NCBI GenBank assembly: GCA_964483105.1
Contig: CAYZZU010000010.1
Span: 1-64,000 of the forward strand
Direction: 5' to 3'
Origin: CAYZZU01 sp964483105
GTDB lineage: Bacteria > CG2-30-53-67
DNA length: 64,000 nucleotides
Shown here: one piece after another, positions 1 to 12,300 of the stretch
How positions within the stretch are numbered: the first letter of the stretch is position 1
How the letters are laid out: each line of letters begins with the position of its first letter
Translations under genes and position numbers: made by a program
The notes under the pieces: model-generated
Database searches by the model: none
The model's input: the letters and a program-made list of their open reading frames with translations, nothing else
What the model was told of the DNA's origin: nothing

Positions 1-55
1 AGCGCATCCTTGGTAAGGATGAGGTTCACCGGTTCGATCCCGGTCGTGGGCTCCA
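1..55 (+). tRNA. tRNA-Thr (GGT), 3' part
   Basis: The window opens inside a tRNA. What is visible is the end of the D arm, the anticodon arm CATCC/GGATG around a TTGGTAA loop (anticodon GGT, threonine), a variable loop, a perfect T arm ACCGG-TTCGATC-CCGGT, the 3' acceptor strand, T at position 73 and an encoded CCA. The variable loop reads as six bases, AGGTTC, one more than I expect for this tRNA. It lies 72 bp upstream of tuf, a classic tRNA-tuf arrangement. Confidence 0.9.
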
Positions 56-79
56 GATGATTGTTCGAGCGGTTCGAAG

Positions 80-1326
80 GGTTTCATCGGTTTTAAACGG
101 TTGATTGAGACGAAGGAGGAAAGTCCCATGGCAAAGGCAAAATACGAGCGCACGAAGCCGCATGTCAATATCGGCACGATCGGTCATGTGGATCATGGCA
201 AGACGACCTTGACGGCTGCGATCACTCGGGTTCTGGCGAACCGCGGCATGGCGGAGTTCAAGGCGTTCGACCAGATCGACAACGCTCCGGAAGAGCGGGA
301 GCGCGGGATTACGATCGCCACGGCTCACGTGGAATACGAGAGTGCGACGCGTCATTACGCCCATGTGGACTGTCCGGGTCACGCGGACTATGTGAAGAAC
401 ATGATCACCGGAGCGGCCCAGATGGACGGAGCGATTCTGGTGGTCTCCGCGGCGGACGGTCCGATGCCTCAGACGCGGGAGCACATTCTTCTGGCGCGCC
501 AGGTTGGGGTACCGTACATCGTGGTTTTTCTGAACAAGGCGGACATGGTGGATGACAAGGAGCTTCTGGAGCTGGTGGAGCTGGAAGTTCGGGAGCTTTT
601 GAGCAGCTACGATTTTCCTGGAGATGACATTCCGATCGTAACGGGCTCGGCTCTTCAGGCGCTGGAGTGCGGATGCGGGAAAGAGGATTGTGAGAAGTGC
701 AAGCCGATCCTGGATCTGATTGCGGCGACGGACAGTTATATTCCGGAGCCGAAGCGTGACATCGACAAGCCGTACCTGATGCCGATCGAGGATGTTTTTT
801 CGATTTCGGGACGCGGGACGGTGGTCACGGGTCGCGTGGAGCGTGGTATTGTGAAGGTGGGGGATGAAGTTGAGATCGTGGGGATGAAGGAGACCCGGAA
901 GACGGTCGCGACGGGAGTGGAGATGTTCCGGAAGCTTCTGGATCAGGGTCAGGCGGGTGACAACATCGGCGTTCTTCTTCGCGGGATCAAGAAGGAAGAA
1001 GTGGAGCGGGGTCAGGTACTGGCCAAACCGGGGAGTATTACGCCGCATACGAAGTTCAAGGCGGAGGCGTATATTCTGACGAAGGAAGAAGGAGGTCGGC
1101 ATACTCCGTTTTTCAAGGGTTACCGTCCCCAGTTTTATTTTCGGACGACGGACGTGACGGGAGTGGTCACTCTTCCGGAAGGGGTGGAGATGGTGATGCC
1201 GGGTGACAACGTCTCCGTGGAAGTGGAACTGATCACCCCGATCGCGATGGAGAAGGAACTCCGGTTCGCCATCCGGGAAGGCGGGCGCACCGTCGGCGCC
1301 GGCGTCATCAGCGAAATCATTGAATA
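80..1326 (+). repeat. Long direct repeat, copy 1 (tuf and its leader)
   Basis: This segment reads the same as 16685-17931. It covers 48 bp of leader including the SD, and the whole tuf coding region up to the second base of the stop codon. Identity ends abruptly on both sides, which is typical of gene conversion between the two tuf loci. Identity was judged by eye. Confidence 0.85.
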
Positions 1327-1327
1327 A
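128..1327 (+). CDS. tuf: Elongation factor Tu, copy 1
   Basis: A 399-residue GTPase that delivers aminoacyl-tRNA to the ribosomal A site. The P-loop GHVDHGKT is at residues 19-26, DCPGH at 81-85 and NKAD at 136-139, followed by the two beta-barrel domains. ATG at 128 is preferred over an in-frame TTG at 101 because GGAGGA ends 7 bases before it and the protein then starts MAKAKYERTKPH, as in the family. A cysteine-rich loop (C181, C183, C188, C191) lies in the G domain. The coding sequence appears identical to copy 2 at 16733. It follows tRNA-Thr and precedes rpmG. Confidence 0.98.
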   Translation: MAKAKYERTKPHVNIGTIGHVDHGKTTLTAAITRVLANRGMAEFKAFDQIDNAPEERERGITIATAHVEYESATRHYAHVDCPGHADYVKNMITGAAQMDGAILVVSAADGPMPQTREHILLARQVGVPYIVVFLNKADMVDDKELLELVELEVRELLSSYDFPGDDIPIVTGSALQALECGCGKEDCEKCKPILDLIAATDSYIPEPKRDIDKPYLMPIEDVFSISGRGTVVTGRVERGIVKVGDEVEIVGMKETRKTVATGVEMFRKLLDQGQAGDNIGVLLRGIKKEEVERGQVLAKPGSITPHTKFKAEAYILTKEEGGRHTPFFKGYRPQFYFRTTDVTGVVTLPEGVEMVMPGDNVSVEVELITPIAMEKELRFAIREGGRTVGAGVISEIIE

Positions 1328-1381
1328 GAAAGATCGCCCGTTCGGAATTTCCGGACAGGAAGGCGGAGTTAGGAAGGCGGA

Positions 1382-1534
1382 ATGCGAGAAATCATAGCGC
1401 TGGTTTGTAGCGAGTGTAAGCAGAAGAACTATACCACAACCAAGAACAAGAGATCGACTCCGGGAAAACTGGAGTTCAGGAAGTATTGTCGGTTCTGCAG
1501 GACTCATACCCCGCATAAGGAAGGCAAAAAATAA
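1382..1534 (+). CDS. rpmG: 50S ribosomal protein L33, zinc-binding form
   Basis: A 50-residue basic protein starting MREIIALVCSEC. Two CxxC pairs (C9/C12 and C37/C40) mark the zinc-binding C+ form of L33, a protein of the large subunit near the E site. The gene lies between tuf and tRNA-Trp, its usual place upstream of secE and nusG. The reading frame was translated by hand from ATG 1382 to TAA 1532-1534. Confidence 0.95.
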   Translation: MREIIALVCSECKQKNYTTTKNKRSTPGKLEFRKYCRFCRTHTPHKEGKK

Positions 1535-1566
1535 GAGGGGATCTTGATTCTGTGAGCGGATCGTGA

Positions 1567-1643
1567 AGGCCAGTAGCTCTAACGGATAGAGCAGCGGACT
1601 CCAAATCCGCGGGTTGGGGGTTCGAATCCCTCCTGGCCTGCCA
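1567..1643 (+). tRNA. tRNA-Trp (CCA)
   Basis: A complete 77-base cloverleaf. The acceptor stem AGGCCAG/CTGGCCT is perfect, followed by discriminator G and an encoded CCA. The anticodon stem GCGGA/TCCGC closes the loop CTCCAAA, giving anticodon CCA. It sits between rpmG and secE, the common bacterial location. Confidence 0.97.
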
Positions 1644-1705
1644 GCAGTCAACAGGAGAGTCTGAATGGCTCTGTCCTTCAACCATCTTCGAAGGGGAAGC
1701 AGTTC

Positions 1706-1888
1706 ATGAAAAAAATCAGGACTTTCCTTGAAGAAGTCAAGGGGGAGGGGAAAAAGGTTACCTGGCCGACCTTCCTCCAAACCAAAGGTTCGACCGTGGT
1801 GGTGATCCTGACTGTCATTGTGATCGGGGTGTATTTCGGCGTGCTTGATTTCTTTTTATCCCGATTGATGAACATGTTCCTGGGGTGA
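1706..1888 (+). CDS. secE: Preprotein translocase subunit SecE
   Basis: A 60-residue short-form SecE. An amphipathic N-terminal helix carries the motif KVTWPT at residues 22-27, followed by one membrane helix at about 32-52. SecE clamps SecY in the inner-membrane translocon, and secY is in this window at 27706. The gene precedes nusG with 26 bases between its stop and the preferred nusG start. Confidence 0.96.
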   Translation: MKKIRTFLEEVKGEGKKVTWPTFLQTKGSTVVVILTVIVIGVYFGVLDFFLSRLMNMFLG

Positions 1889-1914
1889 TGCCGGAACCTG
1901 CGACGGGAGTGTCC

Positions 1915-2448
1915 ATGGAAAATCAATGGTATGTAGTGCATACCTACTCAGGCTTTGAGGGGAAAGTCAAGGAGCATATCCTGAAGAAGGCGGAATCCCT
2001 CGGGCTCCAGGAAAAGATTTCGGAGATCATCATCCCCACGGAGGAGGTCATAGAACTCCGGGATGGGAAGAAGAGGAAGTCATCCCGGAAATTTTTCCCG
2101 GGCTATATCCTGATCAAGATGGAAATCACGGATGAGACCTGGCATCTCGTGAACGGGACGCCGAAGGTGAGTGGTTTTCTGGGTGATTCCAAGCATCCTT
2201 TACCGTTGAACGATGAGGAGATGCAGGAAGTGCTTCACCAGATGGATACCGGAACCGTTCGGGCAACCGCCAAAAGTACCTTCGAGAAGGGGGAGGTGGT
2301 CCGGATTGTGGATGGCCCTTTTGTCAACTTCAGTGGTGTTGTGGAAGAGGTTCATCCGGATCAGGGGAAGCTTCGAGTCATGGTCAGTATCTTCGGGAGG
2401 GCCACCCCTGTGGAACTGGAATTTTTGCAGGTAGAAAAGGAGAAGTAA
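1915..2448 (+). CDS. nusG: Transcription elongation/antitermination factor NusG
   Basis: A 177-residue NusG that binds the RNA polymerase clamp and, through its KOW domain, couples to ribosomes or Rho. The NGN domain starts MENQWYVVHTYSGFE, and a C-terminal KOW segment reads GEVVRIVDGPFVNFSGVVEE. ATG 1915 is chosen over an upstream GTG/ATG overlapping the secE stop because it gives the conserved N-terminus and has GGGAG 6 bases upstream. It directly precedes rplK. Confidence 0.96.
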   Translation: MENQWYVVHTYSGFEGKVKEHILKKAESLGLQEKISEIIIPTEEVIELRDGKKRKSSRKFFPGYILIKMEITDETWHLVNGTPKVSGFLGDSKHPLPLNDEEMQEVLHQMDTGTVRATAKSTFEKGEVVRIVDGPFVNFSGVVEEVHPDQGKLRVMVSIFGRATPVELEFLQVEKEK

Positions 2449-2451
2449 GCC

Positions 2452-2874
2452 GTGGCGAAGGAAATTATCGGGAAGATCAAACTGCAGGTTCCGGCAGGGA
2501 GTGCGAACCCCTCCCCCCCGGTTGGACCCGCCCTCGGGCAGCACGGGGTCAACATCATGGAATTCTGCAAGGCCTTTAATGCCAAGACTCAGAACCAGCC
2601 GGGGATGATCATCCCCGTGGAGATCACGGTCTATGCGGACCGTACCTTTACGTTTATTACCAAGACACCCCCCGCGGCGGTGCTGTTGAAGAAGGCAGCC
2701 GGCATTGAAAAAGGCTCCGGTGTGCCGCATCTGAACAAAGTGGCCAAAGTGAGCCGCGCCGAGGTTCAGAAAATCGCGGAGCTGAAGATGCCGGACCTGA
2801 ACGCCAAGGATCTGGAAGGGGCGATCCGGATTATCGCCGGTACGGCCCGGAGTATGGGAATTGAGGTCGTGTGA
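2452..2874 (+). CDS. rplK: 50S ribosomal protein L11
   Basis: 140 residues with the L11 signature AGSANPSPPVGPALGQHGVN near the N-terminus and the C-terminal rRNA-binding domain ending in GTARSMGIEVV. L11 forms the GTPase-associated centre with 23S rRNA and the L10/L12 stalk encoded just downstream. It starts at GTG 2452, three bases after the nusG stop, so translational coupling is likely. Confidence 0.97.
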   Translation: MAKEIIGKIKLQVPAGSANPSPPVGPALGQHGVNIMEFCKAFNAKTQNQPGMIIPVEITVYADRTFTFITKTPPAAVLLKKAAGIEKGSGVPHLNKVAKVSRAEVQKIAELKMPDLNAKDLEGAIRIIAGTARSMGIEVV

Positions 2875-2928
2875 TCGCCACTGCGTCGCTGGCGCGATAC
2901 GATCTATGAAGGAATAGAGGAGCAGGGT

Positions 2929-3636
2929 ATGACCAAGAGGGGAAAAAAATACGAGACAGTTCGGGAAAAGGTCGATCGCGACCGTTTGTATCCCATCCTG
3001 GAGGCCTTGGAACTGGTCCGGAACACGGCCCGTGCCGGTTTTGATGAAACAGTGGATGTGGCGGTCCGTTTGGGGGTCAATCCGAAACATTCCGATCAGA
3101 TGGTCCGGGGTGCCGTGGCGCTTCCGCACGGGACGGGTAAAACCGTTCGGATCCTGGTTTTCGCTCAGGGGGAGAAGGAGAAAGAGGCCTCCGAGGCCGG
3201 GGCCGATTTCGTCGGTTCCAAGGATCTGGCGGAGAAGATCAAGGGCGGATGGCTGGAGTTTGACCGGGTGATTGCCACTCCGGATATGATGGCGACGGTC
3301 GGTCCCCTGGGGAAGATTCTGGGACCGCGGGGGCTGATGCCGAATCCGAAGCTTGGGACCGTCACCTTCGATCTGGCCCGGACCATCCAGGAGGTGAAGG
3401 CCGGGAAAATCGAGTTCCGTACCGAGAAGGCGGGGATTGTTCATGCCGCTCTCGGAAAGGTTTCTTTTGATGCCCGAAAGCTTTATGAGAATGCGGCGGC
3501 TCTTTTCGAGACGCTCTACAAGCTGAAACCGTCGAGCAGTAAGGGACAATATGTTCGTGGGGCCGTAATCTCCACGACCATGGGGCCGGGTATCAAACTC
3601 GATCCCGGGGAAATCTCGGCATCCTTCAGCCGGTAG
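2929..3636 (+). CDS. rplA: 50S ribosomal protein L1
   Basis: A 235-residue two-domain L1 protein of the mobile L1 stalk near the E site. It carries the family segment PDMMATVGPLGKILGPRGLM at about residues 118-137. ATG 2929 follows GAGGAGCAGGGT. In many bacteria L1 also represses its own L11-L1 mRNA; no operator was resolved here. An L10 leader RNA follows the gene. Confidence 0.97.
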   Translation: MTKRGKKYETVREKVDRDRLYPILEALELVRNTARAGFDETVDVAVRLGVNPKHSDQMVRGAVALPHGTGKTVRILVFAQGEKEKEASEAGADFVGSKDLAEKIKGGWLEFDRVIATPDMMATVGPLGKILGPRGLMPNPKLGTVTFDLARTIQEVKAGKIEFRTEKAGIVHAALGKVSFDARKLYENAAALFETLYKLKPSSSKGQYVRGAVISTTMGPGIKLDPGEISASFSR

Positions 3637-3683
3637 AACCGCAACACGGGTTGTAACGCTTCATAGAACCTCATCATAGATAG

Positions 3684-3861
3684 GTTGACACATTCTGTCA
3701 GAGACAGCAGGTGATATCAGAGTCGGTATCCTAAGCGAATTTTCCGGCCTGCCGAGACGGACGATTTCCACGGTCTGCCCTGGAAAGGTGTTCTGTCCTC
3801 TGATTCTGATGTCGCACAGACCGTTTGAAGACCTCGTGAATGTCGGCGAGGTCGGTCTGTG
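3684..3861 (+). promoter_or_regulatory. L10 leader RNA upstream of rplJ
   Basis: The 255-base gap between rplA and rplJ contains the two hallmark segments of L10 leaders, AGACAGCAGGTG at 3703-3714 and CCTGCCGAGAC at 3748-3758. In known leaders these form the kink-turn region bound by the L10-L12 complex for autogenous repression. A long two-part hairpin follows: ACAGACC/GGTCTGT at 3816-3822/3854-3860 enclosing GACCTCG/CGAGGTC at 3830-3836/3847-3853. It ends about 15 bases before the rplJ SD. No T-run follows, which suggests translational control. Confidence 0.82.
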
Positions 3862-3891
3862 AGCAGATTGGAGGAAAGGAGGAATGAGTCG

Positions 3892-4410
3892 TTGAATAAG
3901 GAAAAAAAGCAAGCTATTGTCGGATCTTTTCGGGAAAAATTCTCTTCCGCCAAGATTGGATTGCTGGCTGACTACCGGGGTATGAGTGTGGCCGAGATGA
4001 CAGAGCTGCGCAAGAACCTTCGGGAGGCCGCGGTGGAGTTCCGGGTTGTCAAGAACAATCTGGCGAAGATCGCGAGTGTTGGGACACCTCTGGAACCTCT
4101 TCGGGATTTTTTTGAAGGTCCGACGGTAGTCGCACTCGGCTATGACGATGTGGTGGCTCCGGCCAGGATCTTGAATGACGCTTCGAAGACCTATCCTCAT
4201 CTTGAGATTCGGTCCGGCATTATGGACGGGGCGGTACTGAGTCTGGATGAGATTTCAAGGATTGCTACCCTGCCTTCCCGTGAAGAACTTCTCGGGATGT
4301 TCCTGAGGGTTCTTCAGGCGCCCGCCGCCAATTTTGCCTCGGTGTTGTCGGCTCCGTTACGGAACCTGCTGTATGCGCTGAACGCCGTGAAGGAAAAGAA
4401 AGCGGCGTGA
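3892..4410 (+). CDS. rplJ: 50S ribosomal protein L10
   Basis: 172 residues. L10 anchors L7/L12 dimers at the ribosomal stalk. The N-terminal rRNA-binding domain contains LADYRGMSVAEMTELRKNLR and the C-terminus has an alanine-rich L12-binding helix. I chose TTG 3892 because AAAGGAGG lies about 8 bases upstream and the protein then begins MNKEKKQAIV; the in-frame GTG at 3859 would place the SD inside the gene. Expression is probably limited by the leader RNA at 3684-3861. Confidence 0.95.
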   Translation: MNKEKKQAIVGSFREKFSSAKIGLLADYRGMSVAEMTELRKNLREAAVEFRVVKNNLAKIASVGTPLEPLRDFFEGPTVVALGYDDVVAPARILNDASKTYPHLEIRSGIMDGAVLSLDEISRIATLPSREELLGMFLRVLQAPAANFASVLSAPLRNLLYALNAVKEKKAA

Positions 4411-4498
4411 GAGGTTGTGGCGGAACGGGAGATGCGAGGGATCGCTTTTTGGATATCGTGCGTTCTCCGGAACGCGGTGAATCGAGATGGAGGGAAAA

Positions 4499-4876
4499 AT
4501 GGCTGTCACCAAGGACGACGTGTTGGAGTACATTGAAAAAGCAAGCATGCTGGAAATCTCTGAACTGGTGAAAGAGATTGAGGAAAAGTTCGGCGTCTCC
4601 GCGGCTCCGGTTGCCGTGGCAGGCGCTCCGGTTGCCGGTGGAGCGGCGGCGGTCGAGGAGGAGAAGACCTCCTTTGATGTCATTCTGGCCAGTTTCGGGG
4701 ACAAGAAGATCCAGGTGATCAAAGAAGTCCGGGCGCTCACCGGTTTGGGACTGAAGGAAGCCAAGGATCTGGTGGAGGGCGCTCCGAAACCGGTCAAGGA
4801 AGGGATTTCCAAAGAGGAAGCCGACCAGTGCAAGGAGAAGCTTGAGGCTGCCGGTGCCACGGTCGAAATTAAGTAG
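4499..4876 (+). CDS. rplL: 50S ribosomal protein L7/L12
   Basis: 125 residues with an N-terminal dimerisation domain (about 1-35), an Ala/Val/Gly-rich hinge (about 37-52) and the C-terminal factor-binding domain ending in KLEAAGATVEIK. L7/L12 recruits EF-Tu and EF-G to the ribosome. ATG 4499 is preferred over the in-frame ATG 4487 because GGAGGG falls between them and acts as its SD. Confidence 0.97.
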   Translation: MAVTKDDVLEYIEKASMLEISELVKEIEEKFGVSAAPVAVAGAPVAGGAAAVEEEKTSFDVILASFGDKKIQVIKEVRALTGLGLKEAKDLVEGAPKPVKEGISKEEADQCKEKLEAAGATVEIK

Positions 4877-4888
4877 AACTTCAGCCAT

Positions 4889-4924
4889 GGGGGAGCCGGC
4901 GGCGGTAGGGTTGTCGCCTCCCCC
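4889..4924 (+). terminator. Attenuator hairpin between rplL and rpoB
   Basis: GGGGGAG at 4889-4895 pairs perfectly with CTCCCCC at 4918-4924. No T-run follows, so it may be a partial terminator, a processing site or a pause. In many bacteria a partial terminator here lowers rpoBC output relative to the ribosomal genes. The rest of 4925-5133 shows no convincing gene or promoter. Confidence 0.5.
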
Positions 4925-5133
4925 GTCAATGCATGATTTCTTCACATTGCAAACGCTTCTTTCATGTTTTCATTGGTTCTTTGAGGTTGGACAGAACCCG
5001 ACTCGAAGGCACACTTCCCGCGGCGAGGGTATTGAAAACTATTCTTCATTGTTGATCATCTCCAGGACAGATTCCCGATGGAAAGAGGAGCGCTTAGAGG
5101 GATATCGATTTTATTATTTTACAGGAGTCCCCG

Positions 5134-9096
<3,963 letters not shown>

Positions 9097-9346
9097 AATG
9101 ATGCTGAGAGATCCTTTTTCGGAAAGACGCCGGCACTCGGTTGTCTCGGTGCCTCAGGATTTACGTTCCGCTCGAAGCAGCGTACCTCAGAGGGTACACT
9201 TCGGTTCCGCGTCTCTTGGAGACGACCCCGAAGCGGTCTCTGTGCGTCACTCTGTTTCCGGGAAGTGCTGCTGAGGCATTTCCCATGTTGCATGGGAGTC
9301 GGACGGATCGAATCGTCCGGTTCCGGAATGCATAGGAGGAAAAACA
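9097..9346 (+). promoter_or_regulatory. Structured rpoB-rpoC spacer, possible regulatory RNA
   Basis: This 250-base gap holds no gene but many perfect hairpins: GGCAC/GTGCC (9132-9136/9149-9153), GTACC/GGTAC (9182-9186/9193-9197), CTTCGG/CCGAAG (9199-9204/9228-9233) enclosing CGTCTC/GAGACG, and GGACG/CGTCC (9301-9305/9314-9318). A 9-bp stem 9260-9268/9276-9284 shares bases with CCCATG/CATGGG (9282-9287/9291-9296), so the two are mutually exclusive. TCCGG/CCGGA (9316-9327) lies just before the rpoC SD at 9333-9340. No family was recognised. Confidence 0.5.
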
Positions 9347-12300
9347 TTGAAAGACATCTACAGCCTGTTTGAGAAGCCGAAGAGCTCGGTCAGTTTTGAC
9401 AAGATCCGGATCGGGATCGCGTCTCCGGAAAAAATCCGCTCCTGGTCTCACGGAGAGGTGAAAAAGCCCGAGACCATTAACTACCGGACCTTTAAACCGG
9501 AACGTGATGGGCTGTTCTGTGCGAAAATCTTCGGTCCCACCAAGGATTGGGAATGTACGTGCGGAAAGTACAAGCGTATGAAACACCGGGGCGTGATCTG
9601 TGACAAATGCGGCGTGGAAGTGATTCAGTCCAAGGTTCGCCGCGAACGGTTGGGGCATATCGAGCTGGCCTGCCCGGTTTCGCATGTCTGGTTTTTCAAG
9701 GCGCTCCCCAGCCGGATCGGCAATCTGCTGGATCTTACGCTCAAGGATCTTGAGAAGGTGCTCTATTTCGAGGCCTATCTGGTGATCGACGGGGGGAGTT
9801 CCCCCCTGAAACCGATGACCGTGCTTTCCGAAGAGCAATACCGCAAGGCGCGTGAGGAGCATGGCGGAACCTTTACCGCCGGAATCGGTGCCGAGGTGAT
9901 CAAGGAAGCCCTGTCCAGAATCGAACTGGATCGACTCTCCGAGGAATTGAGGGAAGGGGCGAGAACGGTCCGGTCCAAGGCGATTAAGGCCAAGATGCTC
10001 AAGCGGCTGAAGGTGGTGGAGGCCTTCCGGCATTCCGGAAACCGGCCGGAATGGATGATCCTGGACGTGCTTCCCGTGATCCCGCCCGAGCTTCGTCCCC
10101 TCGTTCCGCTGGAAGGGGGACGTTTCGCCACGTCGGATTTAAACGATCTTTACCGGAGGGTCATCAACCGGAACAACCGTCTGAAACGCTTGATCGAGCT
10201 CAAGGCGCCGGAGGTGATCATCCGGAATGAAAAAAGGATGCTTCAGGAATCGGTCGATGCCCTGTTTGACAATGGACGTCGGGGCCGGATTATCCGGGGG
10301 CCCAACAAGCGCCCCTTGAAATCTCTCAGCGACATGCTCAAGGGAAAACAGGGACGCTTCCGGCAGAATCTCCTGGGCAAGCGCGTGGATTACTCAGGGC
10401 GTTCCGTGATCGTGGTGGGGCCGGAATTGCAGTTGAACCAGTGTGGTCTTCCTAAAAAAATGGCCCTGGAACTCTTCAAACCGTTCATCTTCAACAAGCT
10501 TGAGGAGAAGGGGTATGTGACCACCATCAAGAGCGCCAAGAAAATGGTGGAAAAACTGAAGGATGAGGTGTGGGACGCCCTCGACGAGGTGATTCAGGAG
10601 CATCCTGTCCTTCTGAACCGGGCTCCGACACTTCATCGTCTCGGTATCCAGGCCTTTGATCCGGTACTGGTAGAGGGGAAGGCGATCAAACTGCACCCCC
10701 TGGTTTGTGCTGCCTTCAACGCCGACTTCGACGGAGATCAGATGGCCGTGCATCTTCCCCTTTCGGTGGAGGCTCAGACCGAGGCCCGCGTCCTCATGCT
10801 TTCCATCAACAATATTCTTTCCCCGGCCAATGGGCGTCCGATTACGGTTCCCACGCAGGATATGGTCCTCGGATGTTACTACATGACCATCGAGACAGCG
10901 GGGGCACGGGGCGAGGGGATGCGCTTCTGCGATTTTAATGAGCTCCGCATGGCCTATGAATCCGGGAAAGTGAGTCTCCACGCCAAGGTGACTGTACGGA
11001 TTCAGGGTAAAAACATCGAGACCACGGTGGGGCGCGCCCTGTTGGGAGAGATTCTTCCGGAAGGGCTCCCCTTTTCTCTGATCAACCGGCTGCTGAAAAA
11101 GAAGACCCTGGCCGCAATCATCGATGAGTGTTATCGGAAGGCCGGGCCGTCGGCGACAGTGATCTTTCTGGATAAGCTGAAAGACTTCGGTTTTGAGTTC
11201 GCCACCCGGGCGGGGGTTTCCGTCTGCGTGGATGATATGCACATCCCCACAAGCAAGCAGAAGATTCTGGACCGGGCGTTCAAGGATGTGAACGAGGTTT
11301 CCAAACAATATGCGGACGGGCTGATCACGGACGGAGAACGTTACAACAAGGTGATTGACATCTGGGCGCAGGTGACGGACAAGGTTTCCGCCGAGATGAT
11401 GAAGGAATTGGGCACGGAAGAAAAGAGCGGCCAGAAGAAAGGCCGGCAGTTCAATCCGGTTTTCATGATGGCCGACTCCGGCGCCCGGGGTTCCGCCCAG
11501 CAGATCCGCCAGCTTGCCGGAATGCGTGGACTGATGGCGAAGCCTTCGGGGGAGATTATCGAGGCGCCGATTACCTCTAATTTCCGGGAGGGGCTGACGG
11601 TGTTGCAGTACTTTATCTCCACCCACGGCGCCCGAAAGGGATTGGCGGATACAGCACTGAAAACGGCCAATTCCGGGTATCTGACACGCCGGCTTGTGGA
11701 CGTGGCCCAGGACTGCATTGTGATGGAAGAGGACTGCGGGACCCTGGACGGGATCGAGGTTTCGGCCCTGGTGGAAGGTGGGGAGATTATTGAGCCCCTC
11801 TACGACCGGATTCTCGGCCGTGTCGCCGCCCAGGATCTGATGGATGTGGACGGGGAGTCTGTCATCGTGAAGGCCGGTCAGGAGATCGACGAGGCGGTCG
11901 CCGCCAGGATCATTGAGGCCGGAACCTATACCCTGCGGATCCGTTCCCCCTTAACCTGTGAGGCCCGGCGTGGAGTTTGTTCCTTGTGCTACGGCCGGGA
12001 CCTGTCCAGAGGATCCCGGGTGGATATCGGAGAGGCCGTGGGAGTGATCGCGGCCGAGTCGATCGGTGAGCCCGGGACCCAGCTGACGATGCGGACCTTC
12101 CATATCGGAGGCACGGCGAGTCAGGTGGCCGAACAGACCACCCTGGAGGCCAGGAATAAGGGGGTTGTCCACTATGAAAAGATCAAGACCGTTACCGACA
12201 AGGAAGGCAAGATCGTGGTCATGAACCGAAACGGACAGTTGGTGATCCGGGACAAAAAGGGGAGGGAAAAAGAGCGCTACAGCGTCATGTACGGCGCCAC

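Noticed and set aside
3685..3690. TTGACA in the rplA-rplJ gap as a promoter
   Set aside because: No -10-like hexamer lies 16-18 bases downstream; the nearest, TGATAT, is 21 bases away, and the sequence belongs to the L10 leader.
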